Of a stretch of DNA of 64,000 bases, positions 60,248 through 64,000 are shown in pieces. Under the pieces are notes generated by a model, which had not been told where the DNA came from, ran no database searches, and saw only the letters and a program-made list of their open reading frames with translations. This DNA is from CF-162 sp963667205. GTDB taxonomy: Bacteria > Chloroflexota > Dehalococcoidia > SM23-28-2 > RBG-16-64-32. The translations under genes were made by a program, and so were the position numbers. The number at the start of each line of letters is the position of its first letter. Positions within the stretch are counted from its first letter, which is position 1. Location of the stretch: NCBI GenBank assembly GCA_963667205.1, contig OY762959.1:1922001-1986000 (forward strand). Direction: 5' to 3'.

Positions 60248-60802
60248 CTGAGCGAGGCAGAGTTCCGGCGGCTGTTGCGGGTGGTCTTGCCGGCTGGCCT
60301 GGTCGCAGCGTTCGTGGCTGTTGGCGTCGCGGCGCTGCTCGAGAACAGCCGCGCCACCGCGCCCTCGCCCAGCGGTTCGCCGGAGCGCACCAGCGATGCG
60401 ACTGCCGGCCCGTTCATCGGCGATCACTGGCACGCCACCTACGAGGCCACAGTCTGCGGTGACTTGCAGCCGCCCCCTCCCACGTGGTCGGGCGGCGTCC
60501 ATACGCACGGCGACGGCATCCTCCACATCCACCCGTTCGCGGAGAGCGAAGAGGGCGCGGGAGCGCGCCTGACCAAGTGGCTTGAGTACGGCGGCGGCCT
60601 GCTGGACGAGGACGAAGTGCGGCTGCCCGGCTCCCCGACCACGTACGCGAACGGCGATGAGTGCCCGGACGGTGAGGTCGGTGAGGTGCAGGTCTTCGTC
60701 AACGGCGAGCGCGTAGCCGAGTATGAGGACTACATTCCGCAGGACGGTGATCGCATCGCGATCGTCTTCGGACCCGAACGCGACTTCGGCCGCCGACGTT
60801 GA
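60248..60802 (+). CDS. Membrane-anchored His-rich domain protein (paralog)
   Basis: A 184-residue protein. A membrane helix (about 12-31) and a Ser/Pro linker precede a domain nearly three quarters identical to the His-rich domain of the previous gene: DHWH (His60, 62), Cys70, HTHGDG (85-90), HIHPF (93-97), Cys139. It has no cupredoxin. The apparent start is CTG (60248-60250), 6 nt after AAGGAGG; an ATG far upstream would run inside the previous gene. A metal-binding or sensing role is likely from the histidines; which metal cannot be read. Confidence 0.78.
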   Translation: MSEAEFRRLLRVVLPAGLVAAFVAVGVAALLENSRATAPSPSGSPERTSDATAGPFIGDHWHATYEATVCGDLQPPPPTWSGGVHTHGDGILHIHPFAESEEGAGARLTKWLEYGGGLLDEDEVRLPGSPTTYANGDECPDGEVGEVQVFVNGERVAEYEDYIPQDGDRIAIVFGPERDFGRRR

Positions 60803-60826
60803 CGAACGTGCCCGCGCGGCTATACT
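60799..60826 (+). promoter_or_regulatory. Promoter of the cytidylate-kinase-like gene
   Basis: TTGACG (60799-60804), 16-bp spacer, TATACT (60821-60826). It overlaps the end of the His-rich gene. Confidence 0.65.
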
Positions 60827-60864
60827 GATTGCACCCGAAGCGCAGGACGGGAACAGGTGCAGAG

Positions 60865-61560
60865 ATGCCAGTAATTACTCTCTCCGGCAGGACCGCCAGC
60901 GGGGCCCGCGAAGTGGGCCCGCGTGTCGCTTCTCTGCTTGACATCGACTTCGTTGACCAGCAGCTTATGGTGCAGGCGGCGCAGCGCTGTGGTGTCCCCG
61001 TTGGCGTGGTCGCCGAGCGCGACGAGCGCTACGGCAGCTTCCGCCAGCGCCTGGCCTCCGTCGTCAACACGATCCTTGAGCGGTCTGCCGCCTCCGGCGC
61101 CGACCCGCTGGCCGGCCCCGGTAGCCTGGAGGCGGTGCTCTCGCTGTCCTGCGCCGAAGTCGGCCCCGGCGAGGAAGAGAAGGAGTTCTCCGACCAGACG
61201 TACCTAGATACGGTCGCGGCGATCATCACGGAGCTGGCGGCGAACGGCCGCATCGTCATCCTCGGCCGCGGCAGCCAGATGATCCTGGCGGAGATGCCGC
61301 GGGCGTTGCACGTGCTGACCACGGCGCCGAAGGAGCTTCGCTACGAGCGCTTCGCCGAGCGCGACGGAATCGAGCTCGCTGAGGCGAAGCGGCGCGTGCA
61401 GGAAAACGACCGGGCGCGCGCGGCGTTCTACAAGAAGTTCTGGAAGACGGACGTCCAGGACCCGTGCTTGTACGACCTGACGGTAGACACCTCGCACTTT
61501 ACGCTCGACCAGACCGCCGAGCTGATCGCCACGGCGGTGCGCGTCAAGGCCGGCGACTAG
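60865..61560 (+). CDS. Cytidylate-kinase-like protein (Cytidylate_kin2 type)
   Basis: A 231-residue P-loop protein. The N-terminal ITLSGRTASGAREVG replaces the usual GxxGSGK, with the fold otherwise as in cytidylate-kinase-like proteins (VILGRGSQMIL, LHVLTTAPKELRYER, NDRARAAFYKKFW). It probably phosphorylates a small nucleotide or other substrate; true CMP kinase activity is doubtful because the P-loop lysine is missing. ATG start. Its TAG shares CTAG (61557-61560) with the stop of the convergent gene. Confidence 0.82.
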   Translation: MPVITLSGRTASGAREVGPRVASLLDIDFVDQQLMVQAAQRCGVPVGVVAERDERYGSFRQRLASVVNTILERSAASGADPLAGPGSLEAVLSLSCAEVGPGEEEKEFSDQTYLDTVAAIITELAANGRIVILGRGSQMILAEMPRALHVLTTAPKELRYERFAERDGIELAEAKRRVQENDRARAAFYKKFWKTDVQDPCLYDLTVDTSHFTLDQTAELIATAVRVKAGD

Positions 61561-61859
61561 CCCGCGGGCTGCGTTTCGCCGACGAGAGACTGCAGGTACG
61601 CCTCGGCGCGTTCCAGGCGGCGCTGCATGCCCCACTGGTTGTCCGGAGCCAGCGGCAGGCCCCAGCCGCGGGCCTCGGCGCCTTCGCCGGCGATCGCCAG
61701 GAAGCCGGCGGCCTCCGCTGACTCCGCGCCGTAGACGAGTTCGAGCACGCCGTATGTGGCGTCGACCCACTTGCCGTAATCGTAGGAGACGGGGCCGCGG
61801 CCGCGCAGCCAGGGGACCCGCTGCAGCTGTGCCTGGACCTTCTGCGTCGGAGTCGACAT
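61557..61859 (-). CDS. Small hypothetical protein
   Basis: A 100-residue protein (VPWLRGRGPVSYDYGKWVDATYGVLELVYG, then a Gly/Ala-rich middle and a C-terminal helix), quoted here only in part for orientation. No known motif. It starts 12 nt after the VOC gene on the same strand and is last in the rimI-VOC operon. ATG 61857-61859 with no clear Shine-Dalgarno. Confidence 0.6.
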   Translation of the reverse strand: MSTPTQKVQAQLQRVPWLRGRGPVSYDYGKWVDATYGVLELVYGAESAEAAGFLAIAGEGAEARGWGLPLAPDNQWGMQRRLERAEAYLQSLVGETQPAG

Positions 61860-61871
61860 CGCGGGTTCAGC

Positions 61872-62267
61872 CTACGTGAGCGGCGACGAGAAGCGCAACT
61901 GGAAGCCGAAGGGGTCGCGCATGATGAAGTCGCGCAGGCCATCGTCGCGGTCGCCGATTGGAGTCATCACGTCGACGGCCGCTGCCTGGCTGCGCTCGTA
62001 GACGGCGTCGACGTCCGGGACCATGACGCGCACGTTGATGCTGGCGCCGCGGTAGTCGAGGTCGGCGCGAGTGCCGCTGTGGAAGCGGTCGTGCATGAAC
62101 ATGAAGACGGTCTCGCCGAGGTGAGCGATGGCGAAGATCGGCTCGTCGCCGGCCGTCTCCGTTCGTGTCACGTTGAAGCCGAGCGTGCCGGCGTAGAAGC
62201 TCGCTCCTTCGGCCACGTCCTCGACGAAGATCCCGACCGCCAGCGGGGCCAGCTCGGGGTCAACCAT
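61872..62267 (-). CDS. VOC-superfamily (glyoxalase-like) protein
   Basis: A 131-residue protein with two beta-alpha-beta-beta-beta units. AVGIFVEDVAEGASFY opens the first, and FIMRDPFGFQLRF with the terminal metal glutamate position replaced (Gln) closes the second. Metal ligands are incomplete, so binding of a small hydrophobic ligand is more likely than glyoxalase I chemistry. ATG 62265-62267, 1 nt after the rimI stop. Confidence 0.83.
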   Translation of the reverse strand: MVDPELAPLAVGIFVEDVAEGASFYAGTLGFNVTRTETAGDEPIFAIAHLGETVFMFMHDRFHSGTRADLDYRGASINVRVMVPDVDAVYERSQAAAVDVMTPIGDRDDGLRDFIMRDPFGFQLRFSSPLT

Positions 62268-62268
62268 G

Positions 62269-62946
62269 CTAGCCGGAGCCCAGGACGTTGAACTCGCCGT
62301 AGCGCGCGCGGTGCTCCTCGCGCAGCGCGGCGAGGCGCCTGGCATAGTCGTCGGTCGTCAGGCCGCTGGCGGTCAGTATGTAGGCGTCCTCCTTGTTGTC
62401 GGAGTAGTAGCGCGGGCGCAGTCCGGCCTGCTCGAAGCCGTACTTCTCGTAGAGCCGGATCGCGGCGCCGTTGGAGACGCGCACCTCCAGCGTGACGAGG
62501 GGCTGCGTCTTCTCCCGCGCCAGATCCAGCGCCGCGATGAGGAGCATCTCGCCGATGCCCTGGCGGCGGTGGCTGTCGCGGACGGCGATGGTGACGATAT
62601 GCGCTTCGTCGGGCAGCGCCCAGACGCCGATGAAGCCGGTCATTAGCTCTGCGCGCTCCTCCGGCGGTGGCAGGTTCGCCGGGTCGTCGCCGGACAGGAT
62701 GTGCTTGATCTCGTCCAGGAAGCGGCCGATGGGGCCGGGCTCCGGCGGCCCGTCGTCTGCTGTGGTAGTGGCGTTCGGGTTGGCCTCGCCGATGACGATG
62801 TAGTGGGCGAGGCGGTTCTGCTGCAGCTCGCGGCGGAAGGCGGTGGGCGGCCACATCGAGGGGAACGATTGGCGCTCGACCTCCAGCACCTGCGGGATAT
62901 CCGACAGGCGCATTCGCCGCACGAGGAAGCGCGTCGCCGTTTTCAT
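62269..62946 (-). CDS. rimI: GNAT acetyltransferase, RimI-like
   Basis: A 225-residue GNAT. VRRMRLSDIPQVLEVERQSF is the RimI-type start, IVTIAVRDSHRRQGIGEMLL the acetyl-CoA pyrophosphate loop (RRQGIG), and VSNGAAIRLYEKYGFEQAGLRPRYY the C-terminal block. An insertion of about 35 residues (NATTTADDG...) lengthens the protein beyond E. coli RimI. Likely substrate is the N-terminus of ribosomal protein S18 or another protein. I chose ATG 62944-62946. No tsaB is adjacent, unlike in many bacteria. Confidence 0.88.
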   Translation of the reverse strand: MKTATRFLVRRMRLSDIPQVLEVERQSFPSMWPPTAFRRELQQNRLAHYIVIGEANPNATTTADDGPPEPGPIGRFLDEIKHILSGDDPANLPPPEERAELMTGFIGVWALPDEAHIVTIAVRDSHRRQGIGEMLLIAALDLAREKTQPLVTLEVRVSNGAAIRLYEKYGFEQAGLRPRYYSDNKEDAYILTASGLTTDDYARRLAALREEHRARYGEFNVLGSG

Positions 62947-63055
62947 AGCCCATACAGGATACCTGCCGCAGACGCGCTTTTCTACGCGCTGCCCAACATA
63001 AGAGCGGCGCGCTTGCAAGATGTGACCGAGGGCACTGACTCGGGGCGGCTCAAGC

Positions 63056-63085
63056 TTTACGTTCACGGTAGGGTTTAGGTACAAT
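63056..63085 (+). promoter_or_regulatory. Promoter of the ABC exporter gene
   Basis: TTTACG (63056-63061), 18-bp spacer, TACAAT (63080-63085). The leader to the ATG (63124) is GC-rich, with a weak GGGCG/CGCCC hairpin and a T-run before the start. Confidence 0.5.
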
Positions 63086-63123
63086 TTAACCCTCAGACGG
63101 GCGCGTCCCGCCCCCTTTTTCGT

Positions 63124-64000
63124 ATGTACTCGATCAGGCTCCTCGGCTTTCTCCGCCCCTACAAGGCACGCGTGGCCTTCCTGGCGTTCTGCGTCATCGG
63201 CTCCAGCGCTGCCGTCATCGCCATTCCGCAACTGATTCGCTGGGCGATCACCTACGGCATCGGCATCGATGATCTGAACGACACGCCAACCGGTGAGACG
63301 AGGTACCTGGTGTTCGCTGCGGCGGCGCTCGTCGGCGCGGCGGCTGCCCGCGGCATGTTCGCCTTCGGACAGACGTACCTTTCGGAGTGGGTCGGCCAGA
63401 AGGTCGCCTACGACATCCGTAACCGCATCTACGACCGCCTGCAGCGGCTCTCTTACGCGTACCACGACCAGCAGCAGACCGGAGAGACGATGTCCCGGGC
63501 TACGCAAGACGTTGAGGCCGTGCGCTGGTACATCGCGATGGGCGTGCTGCGCGGCTCGTACATTTTCCTGCTGCTGATCGCCGTCCTTATCCTGATGTTC
63601 TTCACTAGCTGGCAGCTGGCGCTCGTCGTCTGGGCGTTCATCCCGTTCATTATCTGGCGCTCGATGGTGATGGCGTTCACGCTGCGTCCGCTCTGGATGC
63701 TGATCCAGGAGGGCCTCGGCAAGCTGGCCAACGTGCTCCAGGAGGCGCTGACAGGCGCGCGCGTGGTCAAGGCGTTCGCGCGGGAGGAGTACGAGGGCGA
63801 GAAGTTCGAGGTCGAGGCCAAAGAGCTCTTCGAGCGGTCGTACATTTCGAGCAGGGTGCAGGCTGTCAACGCACCGATGATGACCGGCGCCTGGCTGGCC
63901 GCGACGGCTGCCACGCTGTGGGTCGGTGGCGTGCTGGTCTCAAACGGCAGCATGGACATCGGCGAGCTGGCGGCGTTCCTCCTCTACCTGACGATCCTGC
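63124..64000 (+). CDS. ABC exporter, type 1 transmembrane domain (partial, runs off the window)
   Basis: Starting at ATG 63124, 292 codons are open to the window edge. They show the type 1 exporter membrane domain: helices near residues 16-36 and 60-76, then YDIRNRIYDRLQRLSYAYHD with the coupling helix, QQTGETMSRATQDVEAVR, and two further helices (144-162 and 167-180). LQEALTGARVVKAFAREEYE is the second intracellular loop, followed by two more helices. The ATPase domain must lie downstream. The substrate (lipid or drug) is unknown. Strand and position suggest a separate transcript from rimI. Confidence 0.92.
   Translation, partial: MYSIRLLGFLRPYKARVAFLAFCVIGSSAAVIAIPQLIRWAITYGIGIDDLNDTPTGETRYLVFAAAALVGAAAARGMFAFGQTYLSEWVGQKVAYDIRNRIYDRLQRLSYAYHDQQQTGETMSRATQDVEAVRWYIAMGVLRGSYIFLLLIAVLILMFFTSWQLALVVWAFIPFIIWRSMVMAFTLRPLWMLIQEGLGKLANVLQEALTGARVVKAFAREEYEGEKFEVEAKELFERSYISSRVQAVNAPMMTGAWLAATAATLWVGGVLVSNGSMDIGELAAFLLYLTIL

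Noticed and set aside
63098..63120. Attenuator or terminator in the leader of the ABC exporter
   Set aside because: Stem of only five pairs (GGGCG/CGCCC) before the T-run; too weak to claim.

Overview
The window is high-GC, gene-dense bacterial chromosome with G/C-rich third codon positions and frequent GTG and TTG starts. The gene content best fits a free-living member of the Chloroflexota, possibly a Dehalococcoidia-type lineage. The reasons are an archaeal-type fructose-1,6-bisphosphate aldolase/phosphatase, a cobA-hemD fusion inside a compact tetrapyrrole operon, NDP-forming acyl-CoA synthetase subunits, a B12-type acyl-CoA mutase without its own B12 domain, and several families I associate with that phylum. 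This affiliation is inference. No rRNA or other decisive marker is present.

Layout. 0-9.7 kb: a partial gene, tRNA-Pro, a membrane protein, mfd, pth, an unknown helical protein, a cysteine desulfurase, and an SDR coupled to an AhpD-like protein, nearly all on the minus strand. 9.9-16.8 kb: acyl-CoA synthetase alpha and beta, a small Zn-binding protein, a mutase large subunit, an excisionase-like HTH protein, pyrE, a DinB protein, rhodanese and a HAD phosphatase. 16.8-27.1 kb: a VirB11-like ATPase divergent from a zinc alcohol dehydrogenase, a holin-like protein, a broken esterase lipoprotein, nitroreductase, an AP-superfamily phosphodiesterase with an apparently permuted catalytic domain, haloalkane dehalogenase, DinB, an ABC-2 exporter and ribH. 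27.2-33.4 kb: an HTH regulator, precorrin-2 dehydrogenase, hemA, hemC, cobA-hemD and hemB, tightly coupled behind a near-consensus promoter. Together they make uroporphyrinogen III and siroheme-type products from glutamyl-tRNA; hemL is not in view. 33.5-49.3 kb: an accessory-looking stretch with acyl-CoA dehydrogenase, an ABC1 kinase, a LON-domain protein, tandem RidA genes, PanE, a hydrolase-cyclase fusion, an amine oxidase, two SDRs, a GltD-like reductase, a lower-GC Fic gene, tRNA-Gly, and an XRE regulator with a DUF2851 gene. Many of these genes carry a single frameshift or in-frame stop. 49.5-64 kb: tsaD with a PP2C-like protein, a SufR-like regulator, rluB, moaC/moaA/rdgB, an aldolase/phosphatase, rpiB, a two-gene His-rich/cupredoxin cell-surface locus, a cytidylate-kinase-like protein, rimI with a VOC protein, and the start of an ABC exporter.

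The observations I rate highest are: (1) the His-rich HWH / HTHGDG / HIHPF extracellular domain present in two adjacent genes, one fused to two cupredoxin folds; (2) the phosphodiesterase whose seven metal and nucleophile residues are all present but in circularly permuted order; (3) the 'methylmalonyl-CoA mutase' that carries the Phe/Gln pair of isobutyryl-CoA mutases; (4) a repeated palindromic element found between convergent gene pairs; (5) -10 boxes placed 6-7 nt before start codons at eight genes, suggesting leaderless mRNAs; (6) operator-like palindromes sitting exactly in promoter spacers.
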